A stretch of 64,000 bases of DNA, taken from NCBI GenBank assembly GCA_028583685.1, contig JAMXIF010000220.1, positions 41,737,524 through 41,801,523 on the forward strand, given 5' to 3'. Both the position numbers and the translations under genes were made by a program. The notes under the pieces were generated by a model, which saw only the letters and a program-made list of their open reading frames with translations, was not told where the DNA came from and ran no database searches. The first letter of the stretch is position 1. Every line of letters begins with the position of its first letter. Below, in pieces: positions 34,086 through 45,180 of this stretch. This stretch comes from Petaurus breviceps papuanus (Eukaryota > Chordata > Mammalia > Diprotodontia > Petauridae).

Positions 34086-34640
34086 AGAACTTGCACAAGT
34101 GATTTGCATGGCCCAACAGGAATATTTTCTGGAAAATGCGACCAATTCTCACATTCTCTTTGTCCAAAGTAAAACCAAAGTCTTTCCAGAAAACCCATAT
34201 AATAATGTATAGCAGTGACTTTTGTCATTTACACCAGAGGAAAAGGTTAAACTCTAGTTTTAAAGCCACAAAAGTATAAATGGGGCATCCTGTTTAGTAT
34301 TTTTTTTTTACCATGTTCTAAGTGCAGACTACTAGAGGAAGATATTTTTCAGAAAGTTAACCTCAAACAAGACAGTGTACCCAGAGTTAATAGTCTCCAG
34401 TATGTTGAGATTATTCTCAAAGTATATATTACAACATCCCTTCTATGCAAATTCCAGTATAGATTAGGGAATGTCATGGAAAATAAATATTTGAGGGAAA
34501 ATAATTCCATTCAACTTATGGTAATAACCAGTGTATAAGTCACAACCCAGCACTATGAATACACAAAAGTTTAGACAAGACAATCCTTGTCCCCATAGAG
34601 CAAGTCCATTAGGGAGAAGACAGACAAAGAAATGTAATAC

Positions 34641-34745
34641 CATTGCAAAGAAAGAACCTTGGATTTGGACTTAGAAGATCTGGGTTAAGTCCCAAATCTA
34701 CCATTTTCTCACTCTGTGACCTACAGCAAGACTGTACCTGGAAAC
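34641..34745 (+). mobile_element. MIR-like SINE fragment
   Basis: CCTTGGATTTGGACTTAGAA, GATCTGGGTTAAGTCCCAA and CACTCTGTGACCTACAGCAA. Confidence 0.5.
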
Positions 34746-35738
34746 TGGGTAGAACATTTATATTGTCAATGTCCCAGAGCCAATGTGAAGATTCCAACCA
34801 GAACTGGTATCCAGAGCATTTGCTAAGTCATGCAATACAGTCCTCTGTAAAATGTGAGCTCTTACCGCTTAAGATCTGCTACACTGAGAGTACCCATCTC
34901 AGTCTATATAGGAGCTATGTCCAACAGATTGTATTTCACCAAAAGGGGAGGAGACACAAAGGCATAGGAAAGTGCTATAGGCATTAGCTAAAGATACAGC
35001 AGCCTCATGATCCTAATTTCAAGAAAAGACCATATAAATTTAACAAGCCATCACAAAAGGCTTTATCTTCTGTGGTACCACGTGTACCAAATGTTGACTG
35101 GCAGGTAGTTACCTTATCAGTAGACTTCCAACCCAAGGCAGCTTCAACTCTATCATCCCAGCTTTCAGGCAATACCGTAACACTGATTACACTGAACTTT
35201 ATTCGCACTCACCTCCTGAACATATGCTATATTCCTTTTCTCACAAGAGGGTGGAAACCTCAGGACTCCAAACCATGGAGCTTCTAACCATCTATCTCAG
35301 GTTATGTTTATTTTACTGTGTCAGATCATTGACCTTGACCATTTTAGCACTATTTCCAAATATTCCTCCTCTGTTTCATCCTCAGTGAGCCAAACCTGCC
35401 ACCCACAGGCTTCAAAACAGTTTTTTCTGACTTCATTTTCTCCCCTCACAACATATATTTTGAGAATGCTTCTCACTTCTGTAGGGTATCACAGTTCTGT
35501 CATATAGTTAGCTTCCAGCATGGCCTCCTAGACCTTCCCAAATGGCTCTGTTCTAACAAAAGCATATGCTAGCCCTATATAGGACAATCTCAACTCCAGA
35601 CATCATACTTAAATTGGGATAGAACATAGAAATATTATTCTGGAGTATTTCACTCTCCAGCCATCACACCATGTGAAAGGATTTATAAAACTGTAGCCTA
35701 ATCCCCACCTTCAAGAGCCACTTTTTTTTGTTTTTCAG

Positions 35739-35896
35739 TTCCCAAGGACGGTTTGAAGAGCCAGTCACTCTTTGATGAGATTAGAATGACTTACATCAAA
35801 GAGCTGGGGAAAGCCATAGTCAAGAGGGAAGGAAACTCAAGTCAGAACTGGCAGCGATTTTATCAGCTGACCAAACTTCTGGACTCCATGCACGAG
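35739..35896 (+). CDS. NR3C1: Glucocorticoid receptor exon 8 (ligand-binding domain, helices 9-10)
   Basis: Encodes the equivalent of human residues 675-727. It reads VPKDGLKSQ, then [36 protein letters not shown] and LLDSMHE. The only difference I see from human is E684S, in the helix 8-9 loop just after KSQ. These helices form the core of the fold and the receptor dimer surface used by related nuclear receptors. The acceptor is a strong T-rich tract ending TTTTTCAG and the donor GAG/GTGAGT. Length is 158 nt, as in human, entering in phase 1 and leaving in phase 0. Confidence 0.98.
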
Positions 35897-36744
35897 GTGA
35901 GTTTCTCATTTTCTCTGCGACTTCAGTCATCACACTCTTTGGGGGTATTAGGTGTTACTTTTTGAAACCCATCTATTTAGAATGGTCACTGTATTGGAAG
36001 TGGCACATACATATACGGGAAGTCATTAAATACAAGCAGGAGATGAACCTCCCAATTCAGGCTACTCATTTCATTGCATATCACCAGTGACAAAATAACA
36101 AGCACAAAAGCATCATTGTCCTCGAGAATTGACATTCTTCTGGAAGGGACACAACATGTATACAAAGAGTTTTTTGGATTTTTTAAATAAAATACAGGAT
36201 TTGAGGCTGGAGGGAGCACTAGCAAGTAGGGGGCTCAAGGGAGGCTTTGTGGAATAGGGGACATTGAACTGAGGCTTGAAGAAAGACAAGAATTCTGAGA
36301 GGAGGGGGATGAGGAAGGATATTCAGTGGAGGTCAGTTTGTGCACATGCCCATAGATGGGAGATAAAGTACTAGGTTCAAGAAACAACTGGTAGTCCTGT
36401 TAAGTTGAGATATAATAAAGTTCATGATGGGGATGCTTATGAAATGGGTCAACAACAATTATTCCTGCAGAAATGGAAACAGCTGGCACTGTTTTCCATT
36501 CTAATATTCTATAGACTCTCCTATCCACTGGCAATCCATCCAGCTGAATGCTATATGACAACTTAGACTATACTGTGTGTAATTGTTTTACTTAGTTCTT
36601 CTGTTTTTCCCCCTTTGGGAGTTGGGGCAGGGCTGTAAGGAAGAAGGAAGAAGGATTATTGCTTGCAACTGCAATATAGTTCTATAAGCACCAGCCTGTC
36701 CTTTGGACATTATTTTTACCTGACTCGTTTTCTTCTCCTTTTAG
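35897..36744 (+). other. NR3C1: NR3C1 intron 8
   Basis: 848 bases, donor GTGAGT and acceptor CTTCTCCTTTTAG. Apart from a possible old repeat at 36180-36330 I see nothing in it. Confidence 0.95.
36180..36330. repeat. Possible old dispersed repeat, class unassigned
   Basis: CAAGGGAGGCTTTGTGGAAT, ACATTGAACTGAGGCTTGAA and GGATGAGGAAGGATATTCAG resemble an ancient mammalian dispersed sequence I recall but cannot name. Confidence 0.3.
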
Positions 36745-36897
36745 GTAGTTGAAAGTCTTCTGAACTATTGCTTCCAAACATTTTTGGATAAGACCATGAG
36801 CATTGAGTTCCCGGAGATGTTGGCTGAAATCATCAGCAATCAGATACCAAAATACTCAAATGGAAATATCAAAAAACTGCTATTTCATCAGAAGTGA
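36745..36897 (+). CDS. NR3C1: Glucocorticoid receptor last coding exon (exon 9-alpha, helices 11-12, stop)
   Basis: Encodes the equivalent of human residues 728-777, ending [12 protein letters not shown] then TGA at 36895-36897. C736 and T739, which line the pocket beside the steroid side chain, are conserved in [10 protein letters not shown]755 of helix 12, the other half of the coactivator charge clamp with K579, is conserved in [10 protein letters not shown]. Differences from human are N731S and T758S. The full C-terminal tail marks this as the hormone-binding alpha form. The acceptor is TCTCCTTTTAG. The exon continues into the 3' UTR. Confidence 0.98.
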   Translation, partial: VVESLLNYCFQTFLDKTMSIEFPEMLAEIISNQIPKYSNGNIKKLLFHQK

Positions 36898-37545
36898 CTG
36901 CCTTAATACATAAGGTTGCCTTAAAGAAAAGTCAGATTTATAGCTTTCGTCATACAGACTTACAGATTGGTTCATTTCTGTCCTCGTGGCGGCGTTTCTT
37001 CTGCAATTATGCACTACATGTGGTTTCTAGAGGGCCAAGACTTGGACACGAACACAGTTGCTTTGGAGCAACACAGGAGCGGTAGGGAGAAAGGAAGTAA
37101 AATAAGTCATTTTGTACATCTCGGAAATCAGACACGTCATCTTGGGAAAGAATTTCCCAGAGGACAGAAGATAGCACCCCAACTCCCGCTGCCAGGAATC
37201 TGCATCATGAACATTCTACTAGTGATTTTCCACAGTTGGTTGGATAAGTGTTTTCTAGGACTTTTTTTGGTCATGTTTTTCTTTTTTTTTTTCCTTCCCT
37301 TCTCCCCCTGTATAGTTAAGATAGCTTTTTGATTTATGCATGGTAACCCGAAAAAAGTTTACAAATGTATGCCAGAAAAGGGAAGTTGTGCCTTTTATAG
37401 CTATAACTGTCTGGTTTTAGCAATTTCCTTTACCTTTATATCCAGTGAACTAGGCCTGCCCATTTTTCTTACATCATTTTTGTATTCGAGTTGCCTGTTG
37501 TACAGCTGTCTGTTTCAGGTGGGCACCCGGTTCACGGCTTTCCTA

Positions 37546-37551
37546 AATAAA
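37546..37551 (+). promoter_or_regulatory. NR3C1: Proximal poly(A) signal AATAAA
   Basis: AATAAA about 650 bases after the stop, in TTCCTAAATAAACGCTAA. Human has a matching CCCAAATAAACTCTAA as I recall. Use would give a short alpha 3' UTR. Confidence 0.7.
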
Positions 37552-38424
37552 CGCTAACCATTATTCTTCTGTGTGAAAATGGGTTGGTGCTTCTACCCTG
37601 AGAGTTTTTTGCTCTCAGGAGACCACAAACAAAATTTTCTCAGACCTCAAGGGTCTTTACCAATTATCACCCTAATGCTTTATGAGATATATCTACACAT
37701 CCGCATAGCAAATAGACACAGTCCTGCCCGGTAACTAACTGGTACATGTCACCCAGTCTGGTGGCCTGCTCAATAAGCTATGGATAAGCTATGGTAACTA
37801 GAGAATAACTTCTAGAAATGGCCTAATCACACAGTTATGGTAGAGTGAAAAACACAGGAGCAAGATTCTGAACACATGGGTTCTAATTCCTGCCAGTTCT
37901 GACATTCTTCAGGCCTCCCTCCTCATCAGGGCTTTATAGAATAAGAGTTCGCAGAAAGATGGCAAGGAAGTAAGTATGAAATCTCATTTGGGGACCCCTT
38001 TTTAAAAGAATATTGACCTTCACAGTTTTAGAACAGCCCAGATAAGTTTTTCAGTCACACCTGGACATTCTGTGTCTGTTCTTAAAACTAGTACTGCCCC
38101 TTCCTAAATTTTACTCAAACAAGAAGTCAACCTTATATGTTTTTTAAAAGGTTCAATTTGCTGAACCACAAAATCAAACCAAACAAACAAAAAAAAACTA
38201 GCTAGACACCCATTTTCACATTCCCATCTCGCATCAATTGGTTCCTATCTCCTGGGGCACAGGAGATCCTCAGCTATGAATTTTTGTGATTTTCAATTGT
38301 GTTGTCAGCCTTTTATGTTTGTGAGGCTTTCATATCCCTTCCTCTCCACTTTCTCGTGTGCCATAAACTTGACAGGGGTCTTGTGAATCTCTCCTCCTCA
38401 CTATGGGTGATTATTTTAGAAGAT

Positions 38425-38770
38425 TTAGAAGCTGTAGTAGCCCTTTCTGTGTGCACCTTACCGACTTTCTGTAAGCTCAAAACTTAACCTATTTACTGAG
38501 CCACAGCAAGAATTGATTTTTATTCAGTGGCCAAATTATTTGTGTAATAGAAACTGAAAAAAAAATCTAATATTAAAAATATGAAACTTCTAATATATTT
38601 TTATATTTAGTTCTACTTTCAGATATACATATATATATAAATATATATCATATTGGTATTCACTAATCCAGGAAGGGAAGGGCTACTGCAGCTTTACATG
38701 CAATTTATTCAAGTGATTGTAAAATAGCTTGTATAGTGTATAATAAGAATGAATTTTTAGATGACAGATT
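38425..38770 (+). promoter_or_regulatory. NR3C1: Highly conserved 3' UTR block
   Basis: Nearly collinear with the human 3' UTR as I recall it: GTAGTAGCCCTTTCTGTGTG, CCAAATTATTTGTGTAATAG, TAATATATTTTTATATTTAG, GGGCTACTGCAGCTTTACAT and AAAATAGCTTGTATAGTGTA. AU-rich, with ATTTA at 38491-38495. Conservation of untranslated RNA suggests regulatory binding sites; which factors bind is not visible. Confidence 0.65.
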
Positions 38771-39091
38771 GTTTTATCATGACACGTTCTATATTTTTCA
38801 TAGGGTTCAGAGAAATGCAGAAGGGTAATCTAAACAATTTATTGTTTGTGTGTGATTGTTCATATAGTTGGCACAGGTCCCCAGAAAGTTGTCCATAGAC
38901 AAAAAGAGAGGGACTGAGGAGGCAATCCTACATGTGGCCATTTTGCTAAAGCCACATCCCATCAAATCATGAACAGCATCATCCCATTACCTGGAATTCC
39001 GATCACCTTTCTTGTTCAGACAGTGATGTCTGTTGTCCCTACAGGTTTATTTGACCTCCTGCTGAAAAAAAAAATGAAAAGGAATGAAGAA

Positions 39092-39114
39092 AGACAGACA
39101 GACAGACAGACAAA
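39092..39114. repeat. (GACA)n microsatellite in the 3' UTR
   Basis: About five GACA units. Confidence 0.9.
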
Positions 39115-39635
39115 GCAGGGGGATGAAGAGAGTGACTCTGAGATATGCATAGGCACTGGCCAATAGCGGGGTTACTTTCACATACAGCCTCTCATACAGC
39201 TTAGCAAAAGCAGTGGCTAAAGGAGCTTGGCAATAATAACGCACACAGGTACCAGCAATATGTACATATACTGCAAGACATCACAGGTCACTCACAACAC
39301 ACTAATTCTTTTCTGTCCTATGGCAAGGCTTCACTTCCCATTAGATAAGTGAGCAAGGCTTTTCTGAATTGCTTTTTGAATGCTACAGGCTTCCGTATTT
39401 GATATGCCTTTGCTTTCATTTTTTTTTAAACGGAATAATCGCTTGCTTTTTTTCCCAATGCACAGTAGAAGGGAATATGCTTCTTTCCTGATGGCCAGGA
39501 TCCAAGTGTCGCTGTAAGATATTTTTCACGTAGCTGGAGGGGAAGTTTTACAGTGCCTCAGAAATAAATGTTTTAAGACTCACAAGAGAGTTAGGTTTCC
39601 AAACTTGTTCCAGGAAAAGAAATCTCTGCTCAAAG

Positions 39636-39674
39636 AATGTGATCAACACCAGTTTAAGAACTATCACATACTGA
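39636..39674 (+). other. NR3C1: Divergent counterpart of human exon 9-beta start
   Basis: Flanks align with the human 9-beta region as I recall it: GAGTTAGGTTTCCAAAC upstream and ACTGGGGAAAGAATGGCACC plus CCCTTTCAGGATGAG downstream. Where human reads AATGTTATGTGG after TTTATAG, this genome reads AATGTGATC after GCTCAAAG. If joined to exon 8 in the same way, the tail would be NVINTSLRTITY and a TGA, against 15 residues in human GR-beta. The upstream tract is purine-rich, so the acceptor looks weak and use is doubtful. Confidence 0.5.
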
Positions 39675-41038
39675 TGGTCTGCTGAGGGAAGGTCCTACTG
39701 ACAGTTATGAGATTGCCTTGAAGCCATTCACTGGGGAAAGAATGGCACCCACCCTTTCAGGATGAGTATAAATGTAGATGGAATGCAATTTTAACTAGGT
39801 CAGTGTGCATAGGCTGCAAATTGTGGATCTCGGACAAAAGTTAGACCAGGTGCTGCTTGTAGGCAGCCTTTGTTCTCCCACTAGTATTTAACTATTCACA
39901 CCTATTTGAGTTGTTATTCACTTTCATGTGAGTTGCAAGGCATGTGTGTCCCATACGGATACATCATGAAAAATGCGTCTGGTTATAGCTCAAAAATGTG
40001 ACCCTTCTTTGTTGACTTTATGATGTGACATAGGGTACCACAGGGTTAAACTGAGGTGATCGTCAACATAGAAACAAAATTGTATGGCCTCCTGGTATCT
40101 GCTATTCTCCTTCCATCTTAGCAGGAGAGGGGGAAGGGTAATCGGCTATCAACTAGTCCCCTCTCATACAAAAATAGGAGAGGAAATCCATGTTGCCCAA
40201 CTGTTCTCCCATGCAGCATCGTATCACCTCCCCTTGAGCCAAGCCCAAAAGAAACCCCTGTCTAAAGAGGGAAGAGCTGGCAGTTCATTTATGGCAATGG
40301 AATTAGCATAGAATAAGATTCAGAAATGAGTTCTAACCTTGCTTTAAAGTAGATCAAAAAGGTCCCTCTCACCTCCACAGAGACAGTGTTCAACTGTTCC
40401 TAAATCCACAGATTCAAAAATGCCTTCTGAAAGACTTATCTTGATACTCCACAGAACGTAAAACACTAGCATTGATGGGTCCCTTTGCTTTGATAAAGGG
40501 ATGTGATCTTGTTGAATCACACGAAAAGGTAGTAGATATTAATTATCATGTGTGTTTCATCAGCCTGTTTCCAGCACAGGGACAGGGGAGGGAAGGGAGA
40601 GAATACAAGGAGAATGCATTTAAACAGTATTTTAAATGGCACAACTGTCATCCAAAACCAGTCATGTATTCCAGGTCTTGGTACATCAGTGGCTATCGAT
40701 GTGCGAAGACAAGAGCCTCATTTTTAGGAAAGGAATAGAGTCTCTTTCAAAGAAGGATTTTGCTTTCTGTTGAAAGGCTGTGTGTATGAAAATAGCCCCC
40801 CTAGGTATTTTACCTTGCTTAACTACATATAGATTCAAGTGTGTCGATATTCTATTTTGTATATTAAACAAAAGCTTATGTAATGGGGACAGATCTATAT
40901 TATACTGTGTATGGCATTATTAAAAAGCTTTTTCATTATTTTTTATCACAGTAATTTTAAAATGTGTAAAAATAATTAAAACCAGTGACTCCTGTTTAAA
41001 AAAAATATATAAAAGTTGTAGTTTTTTATCCATGCTGA

Positions 41039-41078
41039 ATAATTCTGTAGTAAAGAAAATAATTCTGTAGTAAAACAT
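41039..41078. repeat. 20-bp tandem duplication in the 3' UTR
   Basis: ATAATTCTGTAGTAAA occurs at 41039 and again at 41059, a period of 20 bases, about 200 bases before the distal poly(A) signal. Confidence 0.9.
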
Positions 41079-41251
41079 GTCTTTTTCACCCACTCAGTGC
41101 AACGGTGGACTGTAAAATCTCGTGTGGAAATGTTTAACTTTTACTTTTTGTTTTAATTCGCCGTCCCAGTAATATCACCCCACACGTTTGTACAGAATTG
41201 GCAGTAAATGGCAGTCATTTACAGCTATGCCAAATCATGGCCAGAAATCAT

Positions 41252-41257
41252 AATAAA
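41252..41257 (+). promoter_or_regulatory. NR3C1: Distal poly(A) signal AATAAA
   Basis: AATAAA in ATCATAATAAAAACTTGC, the position where the human transcript ends as I recall. Cleavage is expected near 41270-41277, and a TTTTTTGT-rich stretch follows at 41290-41300. Confidence 0.85.
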
Positions 41258-42328
41258 AACTTGCTTTTTCCATCAAGTGACTCCACAATGCTTTTTTGTA
41301 GTGCTTTGACTAGATACCTGTATACAATTTGGTTTCCCATCTCCGAGTCAGGGGGAATGATTCATGAGGTTGACTTTTCACAACCACCTCCCCAACTTTG
41401 TTCTATTTGGAAGGCAGTAACCCCAGAAGTTAAAATCAAAGGGAAAAAGGACAGATTTTTTAAAAAATAAAATGTTCAAAAGCATATACTATTGAGCCTC
41501 TAGGGCTAGAGAGTTAGCTTAGTGATGAGGCCCCCAGAATATGTTCTTAACTACCCAACAGCCCCTCAACCAATCCATGTTAACAAATGATAGAGCAACT
41601 AAAAGCCACAACACCCTTTTATCCTATATCTTTGCAAATCTTACCACATCCAATTTGCTCCTATCCATAGAAGACAGAGAATATTTTAAATGATGTCAGG
41701 GTTCTGTTTCATGTCATTAAAGTTAAAAACCAGCCAACAAGTTGGCTGATCCAACTACCTTTCTGCACATTAGCATTAATTTCCTTCTGATTGTTTCAGT
41801 GGCCAAGCCCTTTACCCAGAAGTCAAATTTCACTTTAAGCACCCTTCTCGAAGGATCTTAGGAAAACCATTACTTACAGAAACATTATCTGAGCCATCTT
41901 GAACTAAACCATGGCAAGTTACAGAGATGACCTTGCTTTAGACGTCACATGCCATTGAATAGTTGTTTGACTTTTTTTTTTTAAAAGCTCGTATCCCCAT
42001 TGGCTTCAGTAAGGAAGCACAACTGTGCTATTTATTTTACCCCATTAAACAGTCTTTATTGGTATGTACTTTATGGGTCATGCTAATTGTCCCAAGTTTA
42101 TTACTAATAGTGAGTCAATAAATAATCTAATTAATAGATCAAATCAGATTTCAATGCACAGCAAACCTTTGTACTATCATTGCCTTGGGGTTTTAACATT
42201 TCTTATTGGAACTCCACAGAAACCAGACATTCTTCAGCCTAGTCAGATAATCTTGGCATTCACCTGGGATGAGATAAAAGAACAGTATATAAAGAGTTTG
42301 AATAGAATTTTAATAATAATAGTAAAAT

Positions 42329-42395
42329 AGTAAGCCAGCATTTATATAGTACCTTTAAGTTTTACAAAGTGCTTTACCAGTAGTATGCTGATAAA
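42329..42395 (-). mobile_element. MIR3-like SINE fragment
   Basis: AGCATTTATATAGTACCTTT and TTTTACAAAGTGCTTTACCA. Confidence 0.55.
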
Positions 42396-42435
42396 TGTTT
42401 AACAACCAGATCTCCAGAAGAAAAAAAAAATATGT

Positions 42436-42535
42436 GTATAATTTCTATATGTGCATCTATAGAAATAATATATACACATATATGTCTATATACATACATA
42501 TGTATGTATGTGTGCGTATATATATTTATATGTAC
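42436..42535. repeat. TA/TG-rich simple repeat
   Basis: Mixed TATG, TACA and TATA units. The spurious frame over it encodes low-complexity Tyr/Ile/Cys. Confidence 0.8.
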
Positions 42536-42595
42536 TCACCACACAGTTTTAAATTTCATCTGCCTTATTAACATTTTCTCCATAACTTTCTTAAC

Positions 42596-42971
42596 CAGGG
42601 TTGGGGAATCTGAGGTGTCAAGGTCAGACTTGTACAACTTAGCAGGAGTTAAGGGCCAAAATTAAAATAGGCTATTTTTAAATTTTTTTTTAATAGGCTA
42701 AATTGTAGATAGGTTAAACTAGAGACAGACTGATGAGGGGTGGTTGCCGTAGGTCACATGACAAATGGGAGAGAGTATGCAGTGACAATCCTACATTTTT
42801 CCCAGGCTACCAGAAATCCTTTGGCGGGTGTGCAGTTCTGTTCTAGGTCCTCAAGTGTGGCCCTTTAACTGAATCCAAACTATTGGGTGAAGTTCAGATT
42901 GGGTCAAACGGCTGCACTTGAAGGCCTAGAGGACCACATGTGACCTCAAGGCCACAGGTTCTCCACCCCTG
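42596..42971. mobile_element. Foldback hAT-type element, longer copy
   Basis: Starts CAGGGTTGGGGAATC and ends CACAGGTTCTCCACCCCTG, with CTAGGTCCTCAAGTGTGGCC in the left arm and GCCTAGAGGACCACATGTGA in the right. About 170 bases of extra sequence sit in the left half compared with 33883-34085. Confidence 0.65.
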
Positions 42972-43124
42972 AACTTTGGACTCTAGAACCCTTATCCATT
43001 GTGCCCCTTAATTTCCTAAGAGATGTCCATTTGGCCAGACAGAATAGCTTTCCTCCAAGAACCATCAGGACCTATGTAGAAGCCTGAGTACTAATATCCC
43101 ATGTATTCTAAGTCTTGTTTGCTT

Positions 43125-43322
43125 TGCTCTTGTTAGATCATGTCCCACTCTTTGTGACCCCATCATGGGGTTTTCTTTGCAAAGATACTGGAGTGATTTG
43201 CCATTCTCTTCTCCAGTGACTTGCCCAGGGTCACACAGCTAATAAGTATATGAGGCCAGATTTGAACTCAGGTCTTCCTGATTCCAGGTTGAGAGCTCTA
43301 TCCACCAAGCCTCCTAGATGCC
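43125..43322 (-). mobile_element. MAR1-type CORE-SINE
   Basis: TCATGTCCCACTCTTTGTGA, TCATGGGGTTTTCTTTGCAA, CTTGCCCAGGGTCACACAGC and GAGCTCTATCCACCAAGC. Confidence 0.8.
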
Positions 43323-43827
43323 TCTCCAATCTCCTTTAGATGGCATTGCTTCTAGCTTTTTCTTCCTATCACCTATCTTGAACTAAAACTATTCTATGTT
43401 AGATTTTCTTTAAAGAAACAATTGCATTTTCCCTACATATCACGTGTACCTACTGATTTCTATTGAAATGATACTGGCTTCCTCAGTTCTTGTAGGCCCT
43501 CTAGATGCAGGGACCTGGAGCTCAAGCCATGTAGACCGACATCAGAGTCCACAGGGCTACTTCTCCGTTCTTCTATTTCTCAAGTACACCCCAGAGTTGA
43601 ACAGCAACTATGCCCCACAAATGTTCTTAAAAACCCAAATGGGTGCAAATAGTTTAGGGCAATCTGAATAATTAGATGTGCTCAACCCTTGGGGAAAACA
43701 GTTATTTCTCCCAACTAGCCTGGGATGGGGAGAAGATGGTGGGCATGAAGGAAGTCTTTATATAATTGTGTCAGCCCTATTCAAATAAAACCCAGGGTCA
43801 TCTCACATTGTGAGAATTCTTGGTTTC

Positions 43828-44107
43828 CAGTGCTTTTTAAACTGTGGGTTGCAACCCCATACTTTGGCAACAGTAAAAGATTTCTGAACACACAATGACC
43901 AAAAATTAATTAAAAATCAAACACAATGAATCCAAGATGTTTCTGGCCATGCTTGCCTGTTTTATTTCCACCAACTTCACAGCAGCTTTGGTTCTAACAC
44001 AAACTATGTGCATGTTGCACTGCATATGCCCTCATGTCATGCAGTGTCAATAAATGCAGGTGAAACATGAAAACAGGCTGTGAGTTGAAAAAGTTTAAGA
44101 AGCCCTG
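43828..44107. mobile_element. hAT-type nonautonomous element
   Basis: Left end CAGTGCTTTTTAAACTGTGG and right end AAAAAGTTTAAGAAGCCCTG are imperfect inverted repeats. GTTGCAACCCCATACTTTGG follows the left end. About 280 bases, no coding capacity. Confidence 0.65.
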
Positions 44108-44195
44108 CTTTAAACAATACCCATGAGGAGATACAGACTCTACCCAGGTGGGAATTAGCTCATAAACTTTGGCTTTACCTCAAGGCAAACTAGTT

Positions 44196-44452
44196 AAAGG
44201 GGCAGCTAAGGTGACACAGTCCATAGAGTGCCAGACCTGGAGTCAGGAAGACCTAAATTTAATCCAATTTAAGGCTTACTAGCTTGTGTGACCCTGACCA
44301 AGTCACTTAATTCTATTTGCCTCAGTTTCCTTATCTGTAAAATGAGCTGCAGAAGGAAATGGTAAACCACTATAGTACCTCTGCCTAGAAAACCCCAAAT
44401 GGGGTCATGAAAAGTCAGACATGACTGAAACAACTGAACAAACTGCTCAAAA
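44196..44452 (+). mobile_element. MAR1-type CORE-SINE, near full length
   Basis: AGGGGCAGCTAAGGTGACAC, GTCACTTAATTCTATTTGCC, GAAGGAAATGGTAAACCACT, CCCCAAATGGGGTCATGAAA and GACATGACTGAAACAACTG. Confidence 0.85.
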
Positions 44453-44639
44453 CCAGAATGCCTTGTCACCTCTTTCTAATGGATGTCCAAATCTTGTGAT
44501 AAGCAGGGAGCTGTATTTATTAGTAGACCTTTTGTAAAGACCTTGAACATTTCACTTCTCTGTAATATTTCCAACAGTCCCAACTTAGGCAGGATCCTCT
44601 GGGTGAAAACACATACTTGAAATAAGAGACATCAGCAGT

Positions 44640-45180
44640 CACTGTTTTGCTTTATTTTTGTCAATGTCATTTGTTTTATTACATGGCAGTCATTTCTGAA
44701 CATACATCACTCTCCCTTTTCTTCTGTTAACCCCTCATTGTGCCAAAGAAGAGCAGGTAGGGGTAAATACAACAGATATGTGTGAAAATGGGTGCAACAC
44801 TCTGCCATCCTGATCCCCTCACCTCCCTCTTCTCCCAAATCTATACTGGATTGTTGCTGTCATCATGTAAATTCTTCTGGTTGTTTACCTCTCTCTGCAT
44901 CAGTTCATACAATCTTCCCATGTGTCTCTGAATTCCTCACTTCTTTTGTTGTTATTGTTGTTTGTTTGCTTGTTTTGTTGGGGGGGGGTGAGGAAGGCAA
45001 GGCAATTGGGGTTAAGTGACTTGCCCAAAGTCAAATAGCTAATAAGTGTCAAGTGTCTGAGGCCGAATTTGAGCTTGGGTCCTCCTGACTCCAAGGTCCA
45101 TGCTATATTCACTGAGACACCTAGAAGCCCCTGAATTCCTCATTTCTTAAAGATTTTCATTTCTGAAAGCAACTTTTAAG
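44640..45180 (-). mobile_element. L1 3' fragment, antisense, with SINE insertion
   Basis: TTCTTCTGGTTGTTTACCTC, GCATCAGTTCATACAATCTT and GTGTCTCTGAATTCCTCA correspond to the complement of L1 3'-end sequence. A SINE lies at 44946-45130. Confidence 0.6.
44946..45130 (-). mobile_element. Short tRNA-derived SINE inserted in L1
   Basis: T/G-rich start, GGCAATTGGGGTTAAGTGAC, GCTAATAAGTGTCAAGTG, GGTCCTCCTGACTCCAAGG and CACCTAGAAGCCC. An 18-bp duplication (CTGAATTCCTCACTTCTT with one mismatch) lies at 44928-44945 and 45131-45148. Confidence 0.9.

Larger units (their letters stand above)
32791..35738 (+). other. NR3C1: NR3C1 intron 7
   Basis: About 2.95 kb, donor GTAGGT and acceptor TTTGTTTTTCAG. 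Contains MIR copies and a foldback element. The stretches 33081-33882, 34086-34640 and 34746-35738 hold nothing I recognise, although 33392-33749 is open in two frames. Confidence 0.9.
36898..41275 (+). other. NR3C1: NR3C1 3' UTR
   Basis: About 4.4 kb, close to the length I recall for human NR3C1. Many blocks match remembered human 3' UTR sequence in order. Examples are CACTACATGTGGTTTCTAGA near 37012, GCTAGACACCCATTTTCACA near 38200, AGAAGCTGTAGTAGCCCTTT near 38425, TACTTTCACATACAGCC near 39172 and the region from 40800 to the end. The block 38425-38770 is the best conserved. A GACA microsatellite (39092-39114) is a local insertion. No SINE or LINE was seen inside, in sharp contrast to the introns. 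Confidence 0.9.
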
